Of a stretch of 12,720 nt of DNA, positions 6,708 through 12,720 are shown in pieces (position 1 is the stretch's first letter; each line of letters starts with the position of its first letter). Made by a program: the position numbers and the translations under genes. The stretch is from JAVBRU01 sp031547595 (GTDB taxonomy: Bacteria; Bacillota; Clostridia; Christensenellales; Aristaeellaceae), in assembly GCA_031547595.1 (NCBI GenBank), contig JAVBRU010000021.1:1-12720 (forward strand), read 5' to 3'. Below the pieces are notes generated by a model. That model was not told where the DNA came from, did not search any database, and saw nothing but the letters and a program-made list of their open reading frames with translations.

Positions 6708-8612
6708 TTACTCTTCGATCCACCAGGTGGCGGGGTGAGAGTGGCCCAGCTCGCGGAACTCGTCGCAATAGATCAGATAATCCGCAAAGTTGTGCATTTT
6801 GCTGTTCACAGCAATCAGTGTGGGCAGGGGCGAGGCAAAGCCGATTTCCCAGATGTTCTCTTCATGCAGCTTCAGCATCGCCAGGCAAATTTCCTCGCGC
6901 GCAGCGGCATCAGAGGTGGCTTTCAGCTGGTCGTACAGGCGCAGCAGCTCCTGAACGGGCTCGGTGGGCGTCACGGCGCCTTCGGAGCCTTCACCGTTCA
7001 GATACCACAGGCCAAACGCGGTTGCCCACGGCGGATAGTCACGGGTGGGCACGATGTAGTCGGGACGCAGCGCGATGCTCAGCGTGTCAAACACTTCCCA
7101 GTTCAGGGTGATTTCGTGGGTGTTGGCACGGCGCATTTCTTCGAGGATGGAGCGGTCGTAGATACGGGAAGTGGTCTTCAGCCCAATGGCTTCAAAGTAG
7201 TTGACCAGCAGCTCCGCAAAGGAAGCATACTTTTCTTCGTTGTACTGCAGGTTCAGCACCACTTGCTTGCCGTTTTCGAAATAGTAGTAGCCGTCTTTCT
7301 TCACAAGGCCGCAGGCTGCAAGCAGCGCTTCGGCAGCGGCGGCGTCATATTCTGTCCACTTGCCAGCCCACTCTTCGCTATAGCCTTGCTGGCCCAGCTG
7401 GGGAGCAGACTGGGAGGGGGTGGAGAAGCCGTCGTCGATCAGGGCGCAGATGGTTTCGCGGTCCACAGCGATGGACAGGGCATGGCGGAAGTCCACATTC
7501 TGGAACAGGGCGCGCAGGTCTTCATCCTGGATGGCCTGGTTGAGCTGCATGCTCTGGCCGTTCCACTTGGTGTTGCCCCATTCAACCAGCTTGTAGCCGC
7601 CAACGTTCTGGTTTTCCAGCAGCTCAACAATGTTGGTGAAGCTGACACCGTTCACGTCCACCGTGCCGTCCAGCGTCCAAAGGAGGGTCTGGGTGTCTTC
7701 GGAGTAGCGCATGAAATCCAGCTTTTCTGCGTAGGGCAGCTGCTGGCCGGCTTCGTCGACCTTCCAGTAGTAGTCGTTGCGCACCCAGGTGCACAGTGTG
7801 TCGTTAAAATCATTGCCAATCACCCAGGGACGCAGGGTGGGGCGGCCCAGCACCAAGTGATAGTAGTAGGTCAGGTCTTTGTTGTAGCTCTTCAGATCGG
7901 CATAACCCATTTCGGTGGCCTTTGCCAGGGCGGCTTCTTCGCCAATGAAGGGCGCGAGATAGTTGATCAGCCAATGCTTGGGCGCAAAGAACCACTTGCC
8001 ATTGATGGCCAGTTCTTGCAGGAAGGTGGGCTTGGAGTGCTCGAATGTGATTTTGAAGCTGTACTCGTCAATCACGGTCATCTTCGCGGGTTCGGGGTCT
8101 TTTTCGCCCGTTTCGGGGTTGCTGGAATACATGGCACCCCAGACGGCATTGGTGGTCAGGCCAGTGAGCAGCAGGTCTTCATAGAAGAAGCGGCAGTCTT
8201 CGGAGGTGAAGGCCACGCCGTCAGACCATTTCATGCCTTCGCGCAGGTAAATGGTGTATTCGGTGGCGTCTTCGTTGACATCATAGCCCTTGGCCACGTT
8301 GGGCTCCACGGATGCGTCGTTCTTGAAGCGGAAGAGTGCTTCCTCGGTGATCTTGCCGGGATACCATTTGCTGGCGCCCTGAGCAAAGGTGATGGAGTCA
8401 AAATAGGTGCCAACATCGATGCCGGTTTCCACCATGATGTCGGAAGCGGCGGGGAGGCGATCCGCAACTGCGGGGATTTCGCCTGCTGCGACCTTGGCCG
8501 CAGAAGAGGGCGCTTCGGTGTAGGAAACGGTTTCGGCAGCCGCGAAGGACATGCAGCCCAGCAGCAGAACCAGGGCCATTGCCAACGCCAACAGTCTATT
8601 GGGGTGTTTCAT
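6708..8612 (-). CDS. ABC transporter solute-binding protein, family 5 (SBP_bac_5)
   Basis: This 634-residue exported protein is the substrate receptor of the importer. The N-terminus has a basic start and a hydrophobic core (residues 7-19), then LLLGC ending at Cys20 and AAA at 24-26. Either a lipoprotein cleavage before Cys20 or ordinary signal peptidase cleavage after Ala26 is possible; Leu at the position two before the Cys is not ideal for a lipobox. The family 5 signature region is clear: EPNVAKGY (103-110), TIYLREGMKWSDGVAFTSED (120-139). The C-terminus, with LGHSHPATWW, is also typical. The length is somewhat above that of classical peptide-binding members and resembles members found in polysaccharide loci. 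The start is supported by AAGGAGG about 8 bases upstream. It follows the 546-residue protein after 50 bases. Family 5 binders include both peptide and oligosaccharide receptors; context points to a pectin-type or related oligosaccharide. Confidence 0.95.
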   Translation of the reverse strand: MKHPNRLLALAMALVLLLGCMSFAAAETVSYTEAPSSAAKVAAGEIPAVADRLPAASDIMVETGIDVGTYFDSITFAQGASKWYPGKITEEALFRFKNDASVEPNVAKGYDVNEDATEYTIYLREGMKWSDGVAFTSEDCRFFYEDLLLTGLTTNAVWGAMYSSNPETGEKDPEPAKMTVIDEYSFKITFEHSKPTFLQELAINGKWFFAPKHWLINYLAPFIGEEAALAKATEMGYADLKSYNKDLTYYYHLVLGRPTLRPWVIGNDFNDTLCTWVRNDYYWKVDEAGQQLPYAEKLDFMRYSEDTQTLLWTLDGTVDVNGVSFTNIVELLENQNVGGYKLVEWGNTKWNGQSMQLNQAIQDEDLRALFQNVDFRHALSIAVDRETICALIDDGFSTPSQSAPQLGQQGYSEEWAGKWTEYDAAAAEALLAACGLVKKDGYYYFENGKQVVLNLQYNEEKYASFAELLVNYFEAIGLKTTSRIYDRSILEEMRRANTHEITLNWEVFDTLSIALRPDYIVPTRDYPPWATAFGLWYLNGEGSEGAVTPTEPVQELLRLYDQLKATSDAAAREEICLAMLKLHEENIWEIGFASPLPTLIAVNSKMHNFADYLIYCDEFRELGHSHPATWWIEE

Positions 8613-8642
8613 TTCAGGTTCCTCCTTGATTTTTTATCTCTC

Positions 8643-8656
8643 CCTGCCAAGGCAGG
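8643..8656. repeat. Short inverted repeat between two operon genes
   Basis: CCTGCC at 8643-8648 and GGCAGG at 8651-8656 form a short palindrome in the 50-base gap between the 546-residue protein gene and the binding protein gene. The minus strand shows no T run after it, so it is unlikely to terminate transcription. It may be a minor mRNA structure or without function. Confidence 0.4.
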
Positions 8657-8662
8657 TATGAT

Positions 8663-10303
8663 TCACAGGTGAGAGGCGCGGATGCTGATCACGCGGTCAA
8701 CGGGGGTGTAATCGGTAAAATACACGGTGTAGTGGCGCGGGCTGAAGGGGTACGCACCGTCCATGCGGTTCTGCACGTTGTGTTTGCCAAAGGCAGGGCC
8801 CACTACGATGGTTTCGCCGGATGCGCTGGCGGCTTCCACAAGGCCGTTCAGCACTGTGATGCTTTGTCCTGGCGCGGCGCTTTGCATAAAGTGCTCTGTG
8901 CGGATGGATCCACCAGGCAGGAAGCAGAGCTCTACCCGCAGCGGCAGCTGGTCAATGCCCTCTGTCATGAGGCGCAGATCGATGCCGTCCTCTTGATCGA
9001 TGATCTCCAATTTGGTGTCAAGCGGCAGGCCCTCGATGCGCGGCCGGGTGTTCTTGTTGTCCATCGCCCACCAATCGCTGGTGGCGGGCTTCTCCGGGAA
9101 GGGAAGATAGTACCATCCAGCGGCGTGGGAGGTCATCATGTAGCCGCTTTCGGTCTTGGTCAGCGTATCGGCAATGAAGTTGCGGCGGTCGCACAGGTTG
9201 CCGTAAATGGCAAGATACACAGAGAACGCACCGTGCTGGAAGTACAGGCAGTTGGGCTTGCCCTCAAGCAGCGTATAGGAGTAGTTGCCGCGCCGCACCC
9301 TTGCGATTTTGCTGTCTTTGAATTGACGGTTGTAGTGGTCAAATGGGCGGGAAAACGCCGTATCTGCGCCAAAGCCGTCCATGTCCGGGAACAGCAGCAG
9401 CCATTCGATGCCGCCGGGATATACGCCGCGTTTACGGCAGTTTTGATAAATCCATTCTGCCATGGCGCCAAACTCTGCACGTTTGAGGAAGTAGCCCACC
9501 AGCAGGTATAATATATAGTACGTATCCGTGTATACTTTTAATCCAAGATCCTGGCGGGTGGAATTATTGGTAAACACCGAGTCGTCCGGGTCGATATAGC
9601 AGTACATCATTTCCAGGTTCTTAGCAGCGGCTTCCAGGTAGGAGGTGTCCTTTGTGGCCAGGAACAGGCGAATCATCTGGTCGTCATTCACTTGGTTGTA
9701 GTTGCCGGCACTGCGCTCCGCAAACTCGCCGTCCTCATTGATATCCAGGCCTTCGCGCAGGTACTCGTTTGCGCGGGAGGTAAGCTCCGGCCGCCCAGTG
9801 ATGCGTGCGCAGCTTAACAGACAAGCGGCAATTGCCCAGCGGTGGTTGGGGGTGTGGAAGCCGCCTGTCATGATACCGGTGGCGGCACTGTCAATCAGCT
9901 TGTACAGCGGTTCGCGGATAAAGTCAGCCCCGTCCGCTTTGCATTTTTCCAGCAGCCACCAGGCGTTTAGCACCGCGTTGATCATAAATGCGGTATCGGG
10001 CGGGGAGGCAAAGTTGCAATAGCTCAAATCATAGCAGCCATCGGGACGTTGGTGGCGCTGCATATATACAAACGCCGCGCGGATGGCATCTTTTAGACGA
10101 TCGTTCAGATACCAGCGGCTGTCTTCCGTCACAAAAGCCATCACAAGGTTGCTCAAATAGAACCCACAGGCGCGTGGCTCCACATGGAAGCCTTCTACCC
10201 AGAAACCGCCAAAGCGGTCGTCTTGCTCATTAAGAATTTGCCGCGCCAGCAGGGACTCCACCCGGATATCCTCGGCGTTCAGCAAATCAGTGCGGTGCAG
10301 CAT
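8663..10303 (-). CDS. Uncharacterised 546-residue protein, candidate polysaccharide lyase/hydrolase-like enzyme
   Basis: I do not recognise a named family with confidence. The first 300 or so residues are rich in helical, aromatic-containing stretches such as MINAVLNAWWLLEK (107-120) and TYYILYLLVGYFLKR (261-275), as in an (alpha/alpha) toroid. The rest, from about 320, looks beta-rich, as in a beta-sandwich. This two-part build is shared by heparinase II/III-like and alginate-lyase-like enzymes. Candidate active-site residues are Asn153-His154 in FHTPNHRWA, Tyr202 in AGNYNQVNDDQM, and His323-Tyr324 in FDHYNRQF. The His then Tyr order about 50 residues apart is compatible with such lyases but is not proof. 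No signal peptide is present, so it should be cytoplasmic. The start is supported by AGGAGG 6 bases upstream. It is the first gene behind the promoter at 10379-10407 and is followed by the importer genes, so it probably acts on the imported glycan. A hydrolase or non-catalytic role is also possible. Confidence 0.92.
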   Translation of the reverse strand: MLHRTDLLNAEDIRVESLLARQILNEQDDRFGGFWVEGFHVEPRACGFYLSNLVMAFVTEDSRWYLNDRLKDAIRAAFVYMQRHQRPDGCYDLSYCNFASPPDTAFMINAVLNAWWLLEKCKADGADFIREPLYKLIDSAATGIMTGGFHTPNHRWAIAACLLSCARITGRPELTSRANEYLREGLDINEDGEFAERSAGNYNQVNDDQMIRLFLATKDTSYLEAAAKNLEMMYCYIDPDDSVFTNNSTRQDLGLKVYTDTYYILYLLVGYFLKRAEFGAMAEWIYQNCRKRGVYPGGIEWLLLFPDMDGFGADTAFSRPFDHYNRQFKDSKIARVRRGNYSYTLLEGKPNCLYFQHGAFSVYLAIYGNLCDRRNFIADTLTKTESGYMMTSHAAGWYYLPFPEKPATSDWWAMDNKNTRPRIEGLPLDTKLEIIDQEDGIDLRLMTEGIDQLPLRVELCFLPGGSIRTEHFMQSAAPGQSITVLNGLVEAASASGETIVVGPAFGKHNVQNRMDGAYPFSPRHYTVYFTDYTPVDRVISIRASHL

Positions 10304-10378
10304 GAGGTTCCTCCTGTTGCGTTGATGGGGTTGCCATGTAAAATGCGGCCAGAATGACGCCGATTAAGACTTGTGTTC

Positions 10379-10407
10379 ATTATAGCAAATGATGGGCGAA
10401 AGCGCAA
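10379..10407 (-). promoter_or_regulatory. Sigma-A-type promoter of the transporter operon
   Basis: On the minus strand a -35 box TTGCGC (complement of 10402-10407) is separated by 17 bases from a perfect -10 box TATAAT (complement of 10379-10384). Transcription would begin near 10372, giving a leader of about 70 bases before the 546-residue protein gene. No riboswitch-like structure was seen in that leader. It lies after the stop of the GH105 gene, so the transporter operon can be controlled separately from GH105. Confidence 0.8.
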
Positions 10408-10411
10408 GAGG

Positions 10412-10467
10412 AAATTGCAGATATTTTGAGTAAAATAACCAACAATTAATCAAATGGTTCTCAAAAT
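10412..10467. promoter_or_regulatory. Inverted repeat and candidate operator upstream of the operon promoter
   Basis: ATTTTGAG at 10423-10430 and CTCAAAAT at 10460-10467 are a perfect 8-base inverted repeat, with an inner pair AACCA (10437-10441) and TGGTT (10455-10459). The structure begins 2 bases after the GH105 stop, so it could end the GH105 transcript. It is AT-rich and lacks a T run, however, so I favour a protein-binding site. On the minus strand CTCAAAA is followed five bases later by GCAATTT (complement of 10412-10418), which lies 4 bases before the -35 box. The same two blocks occur at the repressor gene's promoter (11617-11638). Confidence 0.5.
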
Positions 10468-10468
10468 G

Positions 10469-11503
10469 TCATGAGTTAATCATTTCTGTGAGCATCAGGA
10501 AGGCCAAGCCCTGCCCATAAGCGGTGGGGCAGAGCGGAATCGTGCGGTAGAAGTCCAGGTCGTGCCCCATTGGCGTGCCATAGGAGACGCCCTGCACAGT
10601 GCCGTCAGCCGCCACCTGTCCAAGCACACCCGCAGCTGCCTTTTGCGCCTGCGCGGCATAGCTTTCGTCCAGCAGCCCCAGCCGGACGCCCTTCAACAAC
10701 CCATAGGCGATGGCCGCACTGGCGGAGGTCTCAAGGTAACTGTCCGGATGGTCAATCAGTGTGTGCCACAAGCCGGTATCAGCATCCTGATGGGCAACCA
10801 GCGCCGCGCATTGCTCTTTCCAGGTGTTCAGCACCAGCCGCTTCACAGGGCCGTCCTCGATCCACTCTGCAAAATCCACCGCACCGGCAGTGAACCAGCT
10901 GTTGCCGCGCGCCCAGAATGCACCGCCAAAGTGGTGCCTGCCAAGGAAGCAATAGCCGTGATACCACAGGCCGTTTTGCTGCGCGTGGAGGTATTTGATG
11001 TGCAGTAAAAACTGATACTCTGCTTCCTTGCAGTATTCGGGCTTGCATAGCGCCTTGCCTGCGCGGTAGAGGAACAGCACCGTCATAAACAGCGTGTCGT
11101 CCCAAAGCTGCTCTCTGTTTTCGTCATGGGTGGTGATGTGCTGAAAGCCGCCTTCCTGCGTGCGGGGCAGTCCACGCATCACCCAGTCTGCCCAGTCTGC
11201 AATCAGCGGGCGATACGCTTCGTCAGCAGTTTCTTCATACAATAACGTCATGCACAGCATCGGCGCGGTGGTGTTGATGTTGCGTGTTGGCAGGCCTTTT
11301 TGAAGGTGCTGCGCATACCATGCCTTGATCTGCTGAAGCACGGCGGGGTCTTTGCCCGCTTGATACACCTTGAACATGGCGTATACCGCCACGCCCTGCG
11401 GCCATTCCCATGTGTTCAGGGTCAAATGATCGTTCTCTCCACCGCCGGTTTTTGTGGCTGTCAGTTTGCCAAGCACCCGCTGGGCGATCTCCAGATATTG
11501 CAT
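10469..11503 (-). CDS. GH105/GH88-type unsaturated glucuronyl/galacturonyl hydrolase
   Basis: This 344-residue protein resembles YteR/RhiN-type hydrolases, which remove the 4,5-unsaturated uronic acid left at the non-reducing end of oligosaccharides by polysaccharide lyases, typically from rhamnogalacturonan. Family features visible are LWDDTLFMTVLF (133-144), where Asp136 aligns with the proposed general acid (Asp143 of Bacillus YteR), and FWARGNSWF (196-204). The second acidic residue of characterised members (Asp88) seems to be Asn77 in TRNINTTAP; this alignment was made by eye. There is no signal peptide, so action is cytoplasmic. The ATG at 11501-11503 has GGAGG 8 bases upstream; the alternative ATG at 11518 overlaps that site and is less likely. 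It has its own promoter and is divergent from the DeoR gene. Its presence implies that the imported sugars were cut by a lyase somewhere. Confidence 0.92.
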   Translation of the reverse strand: MQYLEIAQRVLGKLTATKTGGGENDHLTLNTWEWPQGVAVYAMFKVYQAGKDPAVLQQIKAWYAQHLQKGLPTRNINTTAPMLCMTLLYEETADEAYRPLIADWADWVMRGLPRTQEGGFQHITTHDENREQLWDDTLFMTVLFLYRAGKALCKPEYCKEAEYQFLLHIKYLHAQQNGLWYHGYCFLGRHHFGGAFWARGNSWFTAGAVDFAEWIEDGPVKRLVLNTWKEQCAALVAHQDADTGLWHTLIDHPDSYLETSASAAIAYGLLKGVRLGLLDESYAAQAQKAAAGVLGQVAADGTVQGVSYGTPMGHDLDFYRTIPLCPTAYGQGLAFLMLTEMINS

Positions 11504-11547
11504 AAAAATTTCCTCCATGATCGGTGTATTTTTCTTCTGTTGAGGTC

Positions 11548-11576
11548 AGTATATCAAAATGGATGGTCAAATTCAA
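11548..11576 (-). promoter_or_regulatory. Sigma-A-type promoter of the GH105 gene
   Basis: On the minus strand TTGAAT (complement of 11571-11576) and TATACT (complement of 11548-11553) are separated by exactly 17 bases, close to the sigma-A consensus. Transcription would start near 11541, leaving a leader of roughly 40 bases before the chosen GH105 start. Confidence 0.75.
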
Positions 11577-11605
11577 TCGGTTTCGGAAAGTTTATCAAAA
11601 AATCA

Positions 11606-11638
11606 CTCAATAATTGCTCAAAAGTTGCTTTGCAATTT
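11606..11638. promoter_or_regulatory. Candidate operator in the divergent control region
   Basis: Two direct copies of a CTCAAWA block (11606-11612 and 11617-11623) are spaced 11 bases apart, about one helical turn. They are followed by a palindrome, TTGC-TTT-GCAA (11625-11635), with a wider arm pair AATTGC (11612-11617) and GCAATT (11632-11637). The palindrome covers the -35 box of the repressor gene, so a protein bound there would block that promoter, and autorepression by the DeoR protein is plausible. The blocks CTCAAAA and GCAATTT recur upstream of the transporter operon. Confidence 0.45.
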
Positions 11639-11657
11639 ACGCTTTATGTTGTAGAAT
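11630..11657 (+). promoter_or_regulatory. Sigma-A-type promoter of the DeoR-family regulator gene
   Basis: TTGCAA at 11630-11635 and TAGAAT at 11652-11657 are separated by 16 bases. A start near 11664 would give a short leader of about 22 bases that includes the AGGAAGGGG ribosome site before the ATG at 11686. Confidence 0.65.
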
Positions 11658-11685
11658 AGAAGTATGCAACAGGAAGGGGCGAAAG

Positions 11686-12450
11686 ATGATGAAGGTTGTC
11701 CGGATGTTGGACATTGAAAAATATATCAGTCAAAAGGGCACGGTGACGATGGACGAGCTGTGCGAGCAGTTCGACGTATCCATGAACACCGTGCGCCGGG
11801 ACGTGGCGGCGCTGATCAAGCGCGGCACGGTGGAAAAAGTATATGGCGGCGTTTGCGCCAGAAAAAACGAGCAAACACTGACGCCCTATGAGCAGCGCCG
11901 CGTAGATAACGAAGCTGCCAAGATTGCGGTAGGGCGGCGCGCGGCAGAACTGGTGCGCGACGGCGATATTATTTTTGTGGACTCCGGCACCACCACTTTG
12001 CAGATGATCGATTTCCTGGCTGATAAGCGGGATCTGACGCTGATCACAAACAACCTGGAGGTCATCCTGCGCGCCCTGCCCTACGAGCGGATCACCATCA
12101 TTTCCTTGCCCGGCCAGCTGCGCCGCAAGACCAACTCTTTCACCGGCGATGATGCCGTGCGCTCCCTCAAGCGTTACAACATTCGCATAGCCTTTATGGC
12201 GGCAACGGGTGTATCCCAGCATGGCGTCACCAACTCTTCGCCTTTGGAGTATGAGATCAAAAAGGCTGCAGTGGAAAACTGCGAATGCGCAGTGCTGATG
12301 ATGTGCTCGGCCAAGTTTGGCGTGACGGGGCTGATGACATATGCTACGCTGAACGATTTTGACATGCTGGTTACCGAAGCACCGCCACCCGGCGATTATG
12401 CGGATGTGTTAAAGCGCGGCAACACGCAAGTGCTGCTGCCAGAGGAATAG
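11686..12450 (+). CDS. DeoR-family transcriptional regulator
   Basis: This 254-residue protein has the standard DeoR layout and length. An N-terminal winged helix-turn-helix spans about residues 6-57, with VTMDELCEQFDVSMNTVRRD (20-39) and the wing RGTVEKVYGG (46-55). The C-terminal effector domain, related to ribose-5-phosphate isomerase-type sugar-phosphate binding folds, carries DSGTTT (99-104), TNN (121-123), FTGDDA (152-157) and SAKFG (208-212). Members usually repress sugar genes and release DNA on binding a phosphorylated sugar. The ATG at 11686 follows AGGAAGGGG; a second ATG directly after it (11689) is an equally possible start, and the upstream in-frame ATG at 11614 lies before the predicted promoter. 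It is divergent from the GH105 gene and followed after 3 bases by the GH38 gene, so it probably controls both directions. The inducing sugar phosphate is unknown. Confidence 0.94.
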   Translation: MMKVVRMLDIEKYISQKGTVTMDELCEQFDVSMNTVRRDVAALIKRGTVEKVYGGVCARKNEQTLTPYEQRRVDNEAAKIAVGRRAAELVRDGDIIFVDSGTTTLQMIDFLADKRDLTLITNNLEVILRALPYERITIISLPGQLRRKTNSFTGDDAVRSLKRYNIRIAFMAATGVSQHGVTNSSPLEYEIKKAAVENCECAVLMMCSAKFGVTGLMTYATLNDFDMLVTEAPPPGDYADVLKRGNTQVLLPEE

Positions 12451-12453
12451 AAT

Positions 12454-12720
12454 ATGTTTGATATGGGCCGTCAGCTGAAAAGCCGCATCGAGGCCTGGCG
12501 GCAGGAACTGAAAAATCATTTGTATGCGCCTGTTGCGGTGCTCGATTTTGAGGGCTTTGTCACCTTGGATCGCATAACGCCGCAAGAGGCGCTTTTGCAA
12601 CCCATGCAGCCCATGCCGATGGGCACCAAGTGGGGCATGTGCTTTGAGTACGGCTGGTTTGCGTGCGAAATCGCACTGCCGGCGGAAGCCGTAGGGCAAC
12701 GCGTGGTGCTGCTCAGCGGC
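12454..12720 (+). CDS. GH38 alpha-mannosidase, N-terminal part (cut by window edge)
   Basis: An open frame starts at the ATG at 12454-12456 and runs through the window edge without a stop, giving 89 residues. An AGAGG site about 8 bases upstream, inside the end of the regulator gene, supports the start; the gap to that gene's stop is 3 bases, so the two are probably one operon. The visible part matches the N-terminal beta domain of bacterial GH38 alpha-mannosidases: GTKWG followed by a Trp-Phe segment (YGWFACEIALP) and then GQRVVLLSG, all typical of the region before the catalytic domain. No signal peptide is present. The catalytic residues lie beyond the window. If the family is right, the enzyme removes alpha-linked mannose in the cytoplasm; some related members act on other sugars. 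The family call rests on a short stretch. Confidence 0.78.
   Translation, partial: MFDMGRQLKSRIEAWRQELKNHLYAPVAVLDFEGFVTLDRITPQEALLQPMQPMPMGTKWGMCFEYGWFACEIALPAEAVGQRVVLLSG

Noticed and set aside
6594..8672. A 692-codon open frame on the plus strand opposite the binding protein gene
   Set aside because: It is antisense to a well-supported SBP_bac_5 gene, has no ribosome site or recognisable motif, and is low-complexity Gly/Val/Phe-rich as expected of a shadow frame in biased coding DNA.
10304..10378. A riboswitch or attenuator in the leader of the transporter operon
   Set aside because: The leader is only about 70 bases and I see no recognisable riboswitch core or terminator hairpin in it.
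10423..10467. Rho-independent terminator of the GH105 gene
   Set aside because: The stem is AT-rich with an internal asymmetry and has no T run on the minus strand; kept instead as a candidate regulatory repeat.
11554..11570. TTGACC as the -35 box of the GH105 promoter
   Set aside because: It lies only 11 bases from the -10 box; TTGAAT at the correct 17-base distance is the better choice.

Overview
The window reads as a carbohydrate-utilisation locus from a Gram-positive anaerobe, most likely an uncultured gut-type member of the Clostridia. Strong AGGAGG-type ribosome binding sites precede nearly every start. The promoters match the sigma-A consensus, the signal peptide is of clostridial type, and there is no sign of an outer-membrane (TonB/SusCD) system. 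The taxonomic placement is inference only.

Layout. From the right, a divergent control region at 11504-11685 separates two transcription units. Rightward runs a DeoR-family repressor gene (11686-12450), followed after 3 bases by a GH38 alpha-mannosidase gene that is cut by the window edge. Leftward, everything is on the minus strand. First comes a GH105-type unsaturated glycosyl-uronate hydrolase gene (10469-11503) with its own promoter. A second sigma-A promoter at 10379-10407 then drives what looks like one long operon. Its genes in order are: an uncharacterised 546-residue protein that looks like an (alpha/alpha) toroid plus beta-sandwich carbohydrate-active enzyme; a family 5 extracellular solute-binding protein; a hairpin; two Opp/Dpp-type permeases; two Opp/Dpp-type ATPases; a GH28-type beta-helix protein broken by a frameshift; and a sugar phosphate isomerase/epimerase-type TIM barrel protein. 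Most junctions are ATGA overlaps or gaps of a few bases, which implies translational coupling. Positions 1-135 hold no complete gene but contain two small hairpins.

How it may work together. GH105 and GH28 enzymes are typical of pectin and rhamnogalacturonan breakdown. Here neither they nor the 546-residue protein carries a signal peptide. The simplest model is that oligosaccharides made outside the cell are captured by the solute-binding protein, imported by the Opp-like ABC transporter, and trimmed in the cytoplasm by the GH28-like protein, the GH105 enzyme and the 546-residue protein. The isomerase-like protein would then act on a released monosaccharide. The transporter belongs to a family annotated as peptide importer, but its setting argues for an oligosaccharide. 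The DeoR protein is the obvious candidate regulator, and short sequence blocks shared by both intergenic regions are candidate operators.

No insertion sequences, tRNA or rRNA genes, or CRISPR arrays were seen. The points most worth checking are the 546-residue protein, the frameshift and atypical active site of the GH28-like gene, and the shared motif in the two control regions.
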